Part shown: in pieces, positions 1-5,842 of the stretch
How the letters are laid out: each line of letters begins with the position of its first letter
How positions within the stretch are numbered: the first letter of the stretch is position 1
Assembly: GCA_031285105.1 (NCBI GenBank)
Contig: JAITWV010000172.1
Span: forward strand, 1-6,400
Origin: Streptococcaceae bacterium
GTDB taxonomy: Bacteria > Bacillota > Bacilli > Lactobacillales > Streptococcaceae
Reading direction: 5' to 3'
DNA length: 6,400 nt
Notes under the pieces: model-generated
Seen by the model: the letters and a program-made list of their open reading frames with translations, nothing else
What the model was told of the DNA's origin: nothing
Databases searched by the model: none
Program-made: the position numbers and the translations under genes

Positions 1-1
1 A

Positions 2-412
2 ACAGGTCATTCAAAAGGTGGAGCAATGGCACAGATTTTAGCAAATTATGTTTCAGAATTAGGATTTAGCAAAGAACAAATTGAAGTCATTACCTTTGGT
101 GCACCAAAAGTAGGCAATCATGCATTTACTGAATACATCATGTCAAAAGCGCAGATTAAAAATATTATTAATGAAAAAGATGCAATCCCCGCTTTGACAT
201 TTGGTAATTATAAGCACGTTCCTTCGATTTTTAAAATTCCAACAAATCTAGTAGAAGAAGCCAAAAAAGAAGGATTTAATGGATTTGGCGGTATGGTTGC
301 TTCACATTTTATGGCTTATACCTTTAATTATTATCCATCAAAAGCATCACGTGAATTGTTAAAACGCATGAATCCAATTGGGTTTAAAGCTGTTTATGAA
401 GTATTTGAATAA
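2..412 (+). CDS. Class 3-like lipase / alpha-beta hydrolase, C-terminal part (5' end outside the window)
   Basis: The reading frame is open from the first complete codon at base 2 to a TAA at 410-412, giving 136 residues of a longer protein. Residues 1-7 read TGHSKGG, a GxSxG nucleophile elbow with the catalytic Ser at fragment residue 4. About 20 residues on comes ITFGAPKVGN, the strand and turn typical of fungal-lipase-like (class 3) and Mbeg1-like hydrolases. The likely catalytic Asp is residue 60 in EKDAIP and the likely His is residue 102 in ASHFMAY, so the triad order Ser-Asp-His is complete. The family hydrolyses ester bonds of lipids or related substrates; the true substrate cannot be told. 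The ATG at base 26 lies inside the conserved elbow region and is not the start. No signal peptide can be judged because the N-terminus is missing. A terminator follows at once, so the gene is probably not co-transcribed with murD. Confidence 0.8.
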   Translation, partial: TGHSKGGAMAQILANYVSELGFSKEQIEVITFGAPKVGNHAFTEYIMSKAQIKNIINEKDAIPALTFGNYKHVPSIFKIPTNLVEEAKKEGFNGFGGMVASHFMAYTFNYYPSKASRELLKRMNPIGFKAVYEVFE

Positions 413-416
413 AAAG

Positions 417-474
417 AGGCTAACTATATTAAGACTATTTTTTCTTGTCTTTATATAGTTAGCCTATTGTTTTT
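417..474 (+). terminator. Rho-independent terminator after the lipase gene
   Basis: An inverted repeat begins 5 nt after the lipase stop codon. The outer arms AGGCTAACTATAT (417-429) and ATATAGTTAGCCT (453-465) pair perfectly. After one T/T mismatch, AAGAC (431-435) pairs with GTCTT (447-451), leaving an 11-nt loop (436-446). The right arm is followed by a T-rich run (467-474, ATTGTTTTT context). An A run (411-415) precedes the left arm, so the structure could also stop transcription coming from the other strand. It separates the lipase from the dcw genes. Confidence 0.88.
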
Positions 475-483
475 AGTGCAATG

Positions 484-527
484 AAAAATCAGTCGACTGA
501 AATTGTTTATTTAGTCGGTTGATTTTT
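484..527 (+). terminator. Second terminator-like hairpin
   Basis: AAAAATCAGTCGACTGAA (484-501) pairs with TTTAGTCGGTTGATTTTT (510-527) over 18 positions around an 8-nt loop. Fifteen pairs are Watson-Crick and three are G-U wobbles (492/519, 493/518, 499/512). In the complementary-strand RNA those three become C-A mismatches, so the fold is better on the + strand transcript. The T run at the end of the right arm and the A run opposite it are terminator-like. It may act as a back-up stop for read-through from the lipase gene. The hairpin is built from repeat units 1 and 2 of the array at 490-568, so a DNA-level role is an alternative. Confidence 0.5.
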
Positions 528-568
528 ACATTTCAGTTGACTGAATTCCCTTTTTTAGTTGACTGAAA
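490..568. repeat. Four short near-palindromic repeats at exact 22-bp spacing
   Basis: Units begin at 490 (CAGTCGACTGA), 512 (TAGTCGGTTGA), 534 (CAGTTGACTGA) and 556 (TAGTTGACTGA), consensus YAGTYGRYTGA, each exactly 22 bp from the next. The 11 bp between units are AT-rich and not alike. Each unit is close to a palindrome; the core of unit 1, TCAGTCGACTGA (489-500), is perfect, and units 3 and 4 extend to a TTYAGT-TG-ACTGAA dyad. A weaker in-phase match (TAACTGTGTAA, 578) and an out-of-phase one (TAGTGCAATGA, 474) flank the array. Spacing of about two helical turns puts all units on roughly one DNA face, as in operator or iteron arrays. Units 3 and 4 can also pair as RNA (531-542 with 557-568). 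No regulator is recognised. Confidence 0.8.
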
Positions 569-653
569 TTTAAAAATTAACTGTGTAAATCAATGCAAGC
601 TATGAATAAAATGAAGCTAAAAAAATACCTCATTATATATAGAAGAAAAATAC

Positions 654-679
654 TTACAATTTCAGTCTATTCATTGTAA
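654..679. promoter_or_regulatory. Inverted repeat in the murD promoter region, candidate operator
   Basis: TTACAAT (654-660) and ATTGTAA (673-679) are perfect inverted 7-mers separated by 12 nt. The right arm ends 9 nt before the TATAAT box at 689-694, so the dyad covers the region where RNA polymerase would contact the -35. The left arm contains TACAAT (655-660), itself a possible -10 box. TTTCAGTC (660-667), which starts on the last base of the left arm, equals the reverse complement of the half-site GACTGAAA in repeat units 1 and 4 upstream. Binding by a regulator is inferred from symmetry and position only; chance is possible in AT-rich DNA. Confidence 0.4.
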
Positions 680-688
680 AATAAAGCC

Positions 689-694
689 TATAAT
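689..694 (+). promoter_or_regulatory. Putative -10 box of the murD promoter
   Basis: TATAAT is a perfect sigma-A -10 hexamer. Transcription would begin near 700, giving a leader of roughly 28 nt with the ribosome site AGAGGA at 715-720. No good -35 is present at 16-18 bp; the best-spaced hexamer is TCTATT (666-671), which matches poorly, and there is no extended -10 TG. The promoter may therefore be weak or depend on an activator. A second candidate, TACAAT at 655-660, would give a leader of about 60 nt. Confidence 0.5.
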
Positions 695-728
695 GAATTG
701 AAGGTATGAACTAAAGAGGAATTAAAAA

Positions 729-2096
729 ATGAAAAATATTAAAAATTATGAAAATAAAAAAGTGTTGGTTTTAGGTCTAGCAAGAAGCGGGGTAAGTGCT
801 GCGAAGTTACTCAACAAACTAGGCGCATTAGTTACGGTAAATGATGCTCAGCCGATTGATGATAACAAAGCAGCATTAGCATTAATTGATGAAGGTGTTC
901 GCGTGATAGGTGGTGGGCATCCGCTTGAGTTATTAGATGAAGCATTTGAATTAATTGTCAAAAATCCGGGTATTCCTTATACCAATCCAATGCTAGTCAA
1001 AGCGATGGAAAAAAACATTCCGATTGTGGTCGAAGTCGAGCTTGCTTATGAAATTTCTGAAGCACCAATTGTTGGCATTACTGGAACCAATGGAAAAACG
1101 ACAGTGACAACAATGGTTGGTGAATTATTAAATGTCAATCGTCCACAAGGTAAAGCAATTTTATCAGGAAATATTGGTTATCCAGCAAGTTCATTAGCCC
1201 AAGAAGTGACAAAAGAGGATACATTAGTCATGGAACTTTCAAGTTTTCAATTGATGGGCTTAAAGACTTTCCGTCCAAAGATTGCAGCGATTATTAATAC
1301 ATTTGAAGCACACCTAGATTTTCATGGGACACGCAAAGAGTATGTTAAGGCAAAATGGAATATTCAAAACAATATGAGCGCAGATGATATTTTGATTTTG
1401 AATGATAAACAAGAAGAAGCGCATGAATTAGCGGAATTCACGAAAGCCAAAGTTGTTTTCTTTTCAACAACGCGTAAAACGGAAGGTGCTTATACAATAG
1501 ATGGCAAAATCTTCTATCAAGAGGAAGAAATCATGAACGCCGATGAACTGAGTTTGCCAGGTGAGCATAATCTGGAAAATGCTTTGGTTGCGATTACGAT
1601 TGCGAAATTATCGGGTGTTAAAAACGAAGATATACGCACGACTTTAATGCATTTTCATGGGGTAGCGCATCGGACGCAATTTGTTGGAGAGTTAAATAAT
1701 CGCAGGTTTTTTAATGATTCCAAAGCAACGAATATTTTAGCCACACAAATGGCGCTTTCTGGTTTTGACAATGCACAAACGATTTTAATGGCTGGCGGAT
1801 TAGATCGTGGCAACTCTTTTGATGAATTGGTGAATGATTTAAAAGGATTAAAAGCAATGGTCGTCTTTGGTGAAACAGCGCAAAAAATGAAAGAAGCCGG
1901 TATTCAAGCTGGGGTTTCTACTATTAAAGAAGCATTAGATGTCAAAACGGGTGTGAAAATAGCTTTTGAATTAAGCAAAGAAGGCGACACGATTTTATTA
2001 TCACCAGCAAATGCCAGTTGGGATCAATACGAAAACTTTGAAGCACGTGGCGATGCATTTGTAGTAGGCTTTAAAAAGCTGAAAGAAGGTAACTAA
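729..2096 (+). CDS. murD: UDP-N-acetylmuramoyl-L-alanine--D-glutamate ligase (MurD)
   Basis: MurD is a cytoplasmic ATP-dependent ligase that adds D-glutamate to UDP-MurNAc-L-Ala, the second amino-acid step of peptidoglycan precursor synthesis. The 455-residue product is of normal length. The N-terminal nucleotide-binding domain shows VLGLARSGVSAAKLL (14-28). The central ATPase domain has the P-loop GITGTNGKTT (116-125, Lys123), ELSSFQL (169-175), the HLDFHG segment (195-200) and KAKWNIQNN (207-215), whose Lys209 sits where MurD enzymes carry a carbamylated lysine. The C-terminal domain has HRTQFVG (314-320), FFNDSKATN (327-335), AGGLDRG (355-361) and SPANASWDQYENFEARG (425-441). AGAGGA ends 8 nt before this ATG, which fixes the start. 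It is the first gene of the dcw segment, not preceded here by mraY, and its stop abuts the murG start. Confidence 0.97.
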   Translation: MKNIKNYENKKVLVLGLARSGVSAAKLLNKLGALVTVNDAQPIDDNKAALALIDEGVRVIGGGHPLELLDEAFELIVKNPGIPYTNPMLVKAMEKNIPIVVEVELAYEISEAPIVGITGTNGKTTVTTMVGELLNVNRPQGKAILSGNIGYPASSLAQEVTKEDTLVMELSSFQLMGLKTFRPKIAAIINTFEAHLDFHGTRKEYVKAKWNIQNNMSADDILILNDKQEEAHELAEFTKAKVVFFSTTRKTEGAYTIDGKIFYQEEEIMNADELSLPGEHNLENALVAITIAKLSGVKNEDIRTTLMHFHGVAHRTQFVGELNNRRFFNDSKATNILATQMALSGFDNAQTILMAGGLDRGNSFDELVNDLKGLKAMVVFGETAQKMKEAGIQAGVSTIKEALDVKTGVKIAFELSKEGDTILLSPANASWDQYENFEARGDAFVVGFKKLKEGN

Positions 2097-3194
2097 ATGA
2101 AAATTTTAGTAACAGGAGGCGGAACGGGTGGACATATCTATCCTGCATTAGCTTTTGTTAAATATATGCAAGAATTAGACTCAACCACTGAAGTTTTATA
2201 TGTTGGTGGCAAAAAGGGATTAGAAAATAAAATTGTCCCAGCTGCAGGAATTGACTTTAAAACCATCGGATTACAAGGATTCAAACGTTCATTAAGTCCA
2301 GATAATTTTAAAACGGTTTATTTATTTATCCATTCATTAAAAAAAGCCAAACAAATTATTCGTGAATTTAAGCCGGATGTTGTGATTGGTACAGGTGGAT
2401 ATGTCTCAGGAAGTGTCATGTACGCAGCAGCTAAAATGAATATTCCTACTATTATACATGAACAAAATTCGGTACCAGGAATAACAAACAAATTCTTATC
2501 TCGCTATGCTAGTGCGATTGCCACGAGTTTTCATGGAGTGGAAGAATATTTTCCGAAAGCCAAATTAATTGAATTTACAGGCAATCCACGCGCACAAGAA
2601 GTCGCCAATGTTGAAAAAAGTGATATTTTAGCAGAATATAATCTAAAACCAGACAAGCTGACTGTAGTAATATTTGGCGGTTCACAAGGAGCATTAAAAA
2701 TCAATCGAGCCTTTGTTGATGCACTTCCTCATTTTGAAGGGAAAGATTATCAAGTTTTATATGCAAGTGGTGAACGATATTATGATGAATTTAAAGAATC
2801 ATTTATAAAAGCTCAAGAAAAGATGCCGAATATATCTATTCAACCTTATATTAATAAAATGGCAGAAGTTTTGGCGAATTCTTCCATAATGATTGGTCGA
2901 AGTGGGGCAACTTCCTTAGCAGAAATGACCGCGCTAGGATTACCTGGGATTTTAATTCCTAGTCCTTATGTAACCAATGATCATCAAACAAAAAATGCAC
3001 AAGCACTAGTTGATGTTGGCGCGGCTATTTTAATTAAAGACGATGAATTGACAGGAGAAAATTTAGTTCAAGCGATCGATAATGTTTTATTAAATGAAGA
3101 AAAATTACAGTTAATGAGTAAATCTTCAAAAAAAGCAGGGGTACCAAATGCAAGCAAGCGACTCCTTACATTAATTAATAAAGTCAAAAATTAA
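2097..3194 (+). CDS. murG: UDP-N-acetylglucosamine--lipid I GlcNAc transferase (MurG)
   Basis: MurG transfers GlcNAc from UDP-GlcNAc to lipid I on the inner face of the membrane, making lipid II. The 365-residue protein shows the GT-B (family GT28) signature: the glycine-rich loop GGGTGGHIYP (7-16), GTGGYVSG (98-105), HEQNSVPG (121-128), TGNPR (161-165), the second glycine loop GGSQGA (194-199), the donor-binding GRSGATSLAE (267-276) and DHQTKNAQ (295-302). No transmembrane segment is expected; the family is membrane-associated through its N-domain. The ATG directly follows the murD TAA with no gap. The ribosome site AGAAGG (2084-2089) lies inside the 3' end of murD, which suggests translational coupling. 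The preference for Gln in HEQN and the overall sequence fit Lactobacillales MurG. Nothing appears broken or missing. Confidence 0.97.
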   Translation: MKILVTGGGTGGHIYPALAFVKYMQELDSTTEVLYVGGKKGLENKIVPAAGIDFKTIGLQGFKRSLSPDNFKTVYLFIHSLKKAKQIIREFKPDVVIGTGGYVSGSVMYAAAKMNIPTIIHEQNSVPGITNKFLSRYASAIATSFHGVEEYFPKAKLIEFTGNPRAQEVANVEKSDILAEYNLKPDKLTVVIFGGSQGALKINRAFVDALPHFEGKDYQVLYASGERYYDEFKESFIKAQEKMPNISIQPYINKMAEVLANSSIMIGRSGATSLAEMTALGLPGILIPSPYVTNDHQTKNAQALVDVGAAILIKDDELTGENLVQAIDNVLLNEEKLQLMSKSSKKAGVPNASKRLLTLINKVKN

Positions 3195-3207
3195 ATAGGA
3201 GGGGACA

Positions 3208-4248
3208 ATGGACGAGGAAAATAAAGAGAAAAATCAAGACAAAAACCAAGACAAAAACCTAACCCCTTGGCAAGTGGAACATCAAAAATACATGGAAGAA
3301 AAGGGCGAAAAACCTTCATGGCAAACAGATGAACCTGAAGAAGAGGAAGAACTTGAAGTTTCATTAGAAGAGGAAAATGAAGAACTTGATGAAGCTGAAC
3401 CTGAACAAGAAGAAAAAGAAGTTGAAAGGCGTTCAGTTGCGTATGATTTACCAAAAATGAAAAAAAATCGAAATAAGAAAATGGTTAGAAGATTGATCTT
3501 AATTACAACTATCAGTTTAGTAGCAATTTTGCTTATGACGTATCAAGTTTCTCCCTTATCAAAATTAAACAACATTCAAGTACAAGGAAAAAATATAACA
3601 ACTACTCAAGCGATTATTGAAAGTTCAAAACTGCGAGCCAATCAATCTATTTGGAGTCAGTTCTTTAATAGAAGTAAATATGAAAAAAATATTGTAGAAA
3701 ATAATATTCGGGTGAAAGAAGCTTCAATTTCATGGTCTGGGATTAATAATTTTGATATTAAAGTTTTAGAATACAATGTGGAAGGTTATGAAGTAGAAGG
3801 AAATCAATTTTTCCCAATTCTAGCTAATGGTGCCATTTTAAAAAATGAACCAGTAAACGATGAAACACGCAATAAGGCTCTTCCTGTTTTAGAAAACTTT
3901 AAAGGGGCAACGACACAAATTGAAAATCTTTTTGCCGCTTTGTTGGAATTACCAAAGGATATGCATGACAAGATTACCAGAATTAAATTAGCACCAAGAG
4001 ACTCCAATCCTGATTTGGTTCGATTGTTTATGAATGATGGAAATATTGTGGTTGTTTCAATTGAAGATATGGTTGATAAATTAGATTATTATCATTCAGT
4101 CGTCACTCAATTACCAGAACCTCAAGTAATTGATATGGAAGTTGGTATCTTTGCTTATCCATTAGATCAAATAGACAAACCAATTCAAAAGGTTGAAATT
4201 CCTCAAGCAAACACTGATACAACCCAAATAACAGATGAAGGACAATAA
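3208..4248 (+). CDS. divIB: Cell division protein DivIB (FtsQ family)
   Basis: DivIB is a single-pass membrane protein of the septal complex that works with FtsL and DivIC and helps coordinate septal wall synthesis. The 346 residues divide as follows. Residues 1-88 are a long, highly charged cytoplasmic region, with KNQD repeats (8-17), LTPWQVEHQKYMEEK (18-32, like a motif found in other Firmicutes DivIB) and a Glu-rich stretch (42-73). A basic patch (84-95) leads into the membrane helix, about 96-114. The POTRA-like domain starts at PLSKLNNIQVQG (116-127) and runs to about 190. The beta domain covers about 195-320, and a polar tail follows. A strong ribosome site AGGAGGGG (3197-3204) sets the start 13 nt after murG. 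Identification rests on architecture, position and length; sequence in this family is poorly conserved. Confidence 0.93.
   Translation: MDEENKEKNQDKNQDKNLTPWQVEHQKYMEEKGEKPSWQTDEPEEEEELEVSLEEENEELDEAEPEQEEKEVERRSVAYDLPKMKKNRNKKMVRRLILITTISLVAILLMTYQVSPLSKLNNIQVQGKNITTTQAIIESSKLRANQSIWSQFFNRSKYEKNIVENNIRVKEASISWSGINNFDIKVLEYNVEGYEVEGNQFFPILANGAILKNEPVNDETRNKALPVLENFKGATTQIENLFAALLELPKDMHDKITRIKLAPRDSNPDLVRLFMNDGNIVVVSIEDMVDKLDYYHSVVTQLPEPQVIDMEVGIFAYPLDQIDKPIQKVEIPQANTDTTQITDEGQ
3229..3258 (+). repeat. 12-bp tandem repeat inside divIB
   Basis: AAAAATCAAGAC (3229-3240) and AAAAACCAAGAC (3241-3252) are followed by a partial third copy, AAAAAC (3253-3258). They encode the KNQD-KNQD-KN residues near the DivIB N-terminus. 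The 12-bp period keeps the frame, so copy number could vary by slippage without breaking the gene. Confidence 0.8.
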
Positions 4249-4261
4249 CTAAAGAAAAACT

Positions 4262-4303
4262 TAAAAAAATACCTTTCCACTCAACCGTTATTTGTGGTAA
4301 TAT
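4262..4303 (+). promoter_or_regulatory. Putative ftsA promoter with an upstream A-tract
   Basis: In the 127-nt gap before ftsA, TGG-TAATAT (4295-4303) makes an extended -10 with four of six consensus bases in the hexamer. TTTCCA (4274-4279) is a four-of-six -35 at 18 bp. The A-rich TAAAAAAATACCT (4262-4274) sits directly upstream in the position of an UP element, overlapping the -35 by one base. Transcription would start near 4310 with a leader of about 66 nt. No terminator separates divIB from ftsA, so this would add to transcription coming from upstream. Confidence 0.4.
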
Positions 4304-4375
4304 GTTAAGGAATGAAATGAAAAAAATTATTTACTTAAACTTATAGTGTAAAGTATCAGGAGGGAATCCATAATT

Positions 4376-5755
4376 ATGGAAAGATCACAGGCAAGAACAG
4401 GTATTTTCACCGCTCTTGATATCGGTACAACAAGCGTTAAAGTTGTTGTTGCTGAATATATCGAAGGACAAATGAACATTATCGGCGTTGGTAACTCAAA
4501 AGCCGAAGGACTAAAAAAAGGTTTTATTATTAATATTGATAAAGCAGCTGAATCTATTCGTCGTGCAGTAGAACAAGCTGAAGAAAAAGCTGGTATTCAA
4601 ATTAAGCACGTGAATGTAGGGATTCCTGCAAATCAATTGGACGTAGAAGTATGTCAAGGGATGATTGCAATTAACACGCAGGCAAAAGAAATTACAGATG
4701 AAGATGTACAAAATGTTGCAGCAGCTGCATTAGTACGTTCAATCTTACCAGAACGCCAGATCATTAGCGTGATTCCGCAAAATTTTGTGGTTGATGGCTT
4801 TGATGCAATTCAAGACCCACGCGGTATGATTGGTGTGCGTTTAGAAATGACTGGACTTTTATACACTGGTCCAAAAACAATTATCCACAATATTCGTACA
4901 GCCGTTCAAAAAGCTGGCTTGATTGTTGATGATTTAGTAGTGATTCCATTGGCTTTAGGAGAAAACATTCTTCAAGAAGGACAAAGCTCATTTGGAACAG
5001 TTGTTGTTGATATTGGTGGTGGACAAACAACTACTTCAATCTTTTCAAACAACGAACTACAATTGACATTTGTGGATCCAGAAGGTGGAGAAAGCGTGAC
5101 AAACGATATTTCTAGCTACCTTAAAACATCACACAAAAATGCCGAAGCTTTAAAAATTAACTACGGTATGGCTGACTCAACCCAAGCAAGTGAATACGAA
5201 GAGTTTCCTGTAGATGTTGTTGGTCAATCAGAGCCAATTAATGTCGATGAACATTACTTAGCACAAATCATCGAAGCACGTTATGCGCAAATTTACCAAA
5301 ATGTTTATGCATTCTTACGTGACCACGAAGCCCTAGATTTACAAGGTGGAATTATTTTAACTGGTGGAGCTTCAAGTATTCCAGGAGCTAAAGAATTAGC
5401 AGCTGAAATTTTTGGTGACATCACAATCGAACAATTTGTACCAAATCAAATGGGTCTTCGTAATCCAGTCTTTTCAAACGTGATTTCAATCGTTGAATAT
5501 GCAGCTGGATTAAACGATATTTACCGCATTTCTAAAAGTGCAATTATGGGTGATACATTTGTTACTCCACAACAACCTCGTAAAGTAGAATATAATGACT
5601 ATGTAGCACCGACACCAACTTATACTGAGCCTCAATACGAAACGCCAGTATATAACGACTATTCACAAGATGATTACTATGATGAAGAGCCAAAAGAAAA
5701 AGGCCCTGGTATCATGTCAAAAGCGCGTGGATTATTCAACAATCTTTTTGATTAA
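4376..5755 (+). CDS. ftsA: Cell division protein FtsA (actin-like membrane tether of FtsZ)
   Basis: FtsA is an actin-fold ATPase that binds the FtsZ C-terminal tail and anchors the Z-ring to the membrane. The 459 residues show phosphate-1 LDIGTTSVK (14-22), the 1C subdomain in roughly 85-165 (ending DPRGMIGVRLEMTGLL), phosphate-2 VVDIGGGQTT (210-219), the adenosine motif ILTGGASSIPG (327-337) and VPNQMGLRNPVF (355-366). A flexible, Tyr-, Pro- and acid-rich linker (about 400-440) leads to the C-terminal amphipathic helix GIMSKARGLFNNLFD (445-459), the membrane-targeting sequence. The ribosome site AGGAGGGA (4358-4365) lies 10-12 nt before this ATG, a little far. No closer ATG, GTG or TTG exists in frame, so the start stands. 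In-frame similarity to Enterococcus FtsA is strong from memory. Confidence 0.97.
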   Translation: MERSQARTGIFTALDIGTTSVKVVVAEYIEGQMNIIGVGNSKAEGLKKGFIINIDKAAESIRRAVEQAEEKAGIQIKHVNVGIPANQLDVEVCQGMIAINTQAKEITDEDVQNVAAAALVRSILPERQIISVIPQNFVVDGFDAIQDPRGMIGVRLEMTGLLYTGPKTIIHNIRTAVQKAGLIVDDLVVIPLALGENILQEGQSSFGTVVVDIGGGQTTTSIFSNNELQLTFVDPEGGESVTNDISSYLKTSHKNAEALKINYGMADSTQASEYEEFPVDVVGQSEPINVDEHYLAQIIEARYAQIYQNVYAFLRDHEALDLQGGIILTGGASSIPGAKELAAEIFGDITIEQFVPNQMGLRNPVFSNVISIVEYAAGLNDIYRISKSAIMGDTFVTPQQPRKVEYNDYVAPTPTYTEPQYETPVYNDYSQDDYYDEEPKEKGPGIMSKARGLFNNLFD

Positions 5756-5767
5756 TACGTAGTGGTG

Positions 5768-5811
5768 AATTGCGCATTTCGTAATGATAGTGTTGTAAGA
5801 AATGGGTAATT
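5768..5811 (+). other. Imperfect hairpin between ftsA and ftsZ
   Basis: AATTGCGCATTTC (5768-5780) pairs with GAAATGGGTAATT (5799-5811): eleven Watson-Crick pairs, one G-U (5772/5807) and a single G-G mismatch (5774/5805), around an 18-nt loop. No T run follows, so it is not a typical terminator. It starts 13 nt after the ftsA stop and ends 14 nt before the ftsZ ribosome site. A role in mRNA processing, stability or ftsZ translation is possible but only inferred. Confidence 0.5.
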
Positions 5812-5842
5812 GCATCCCGATATATAGAGAGGATATTATAAA

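Larger units (their letters stand above)
413..728. other. 316-nt non-coding region between the lipase gene and murD
   Basis: There is no convincing protein gene here. In order it holds: the lipase terminator (417-474); a 22-bp-period repeat array (490-568) whose first two units also fold into a second terminator-like hairpin (484-527); an AT-rich stretch with the direct repeat AAAAATAC at 621-628 and 646-653; an inverted repeat TTACAAT-N12-ATTGTAA (654-679); a perfect TATAAT (689-694); and the murD ribosome site AGAGGA (715-720). Two tiny ATG frames (481-522 and 602-679) lack Shine-Dalgarno sequences and are not called as genes. Confidence 0.8.

Noticed and set aside
26..412. ATG at 26 as the start of a complete small lipase
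   Set aside because: The frame is open upstream to the window edge and includes the catalytic Ser of GHSKG before that ATG, so the gene is cut by the edge.
481..522. 13-codon ATG frame as a leader peptide
   Set aside because: No ribosome binding site precedes it, and its sequence is accounted for by the hairpin and repeats.
490..568. CRISPR array
   Set aside because: Repeat units are only about 11-13 bp with roughly 10-bp spacers, far shorter than CRISPR repeats and spacers, and no cas genes are present.
413..728. Insertion sequence or MITE at the cluster breakpoint
   Set aside because: No transposase, no matching terminal inverted repeats bounding the region and no target-site duplication could be seen.
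3191..3454. Minus-strand frame opposite the start of divIB
   Set aside because: It mirrors the acidic codons of divIB, has low-complexity Leu/Phe-rich translation and resembles no protein.
3804..4007. Minus-strand frame inside divIB
   Set aside because: Shadow of the divIB coding sequence with no family motif.
4342..4347. TATAGT as the -10 of an ftsA promoter
   Set aside because: No -35-like hexamer at 16-18 bp and no extended -10 TG; the start would fall almost on the ribosome site. The element at 4295-4303 is better.
4511..4711. Minus-strand frame inside ftsA
   Set aside because: Lies wholly within the conserved ftsA coding sequence; translation is Phe/Asn/Cys-rich and unlike a real protein.
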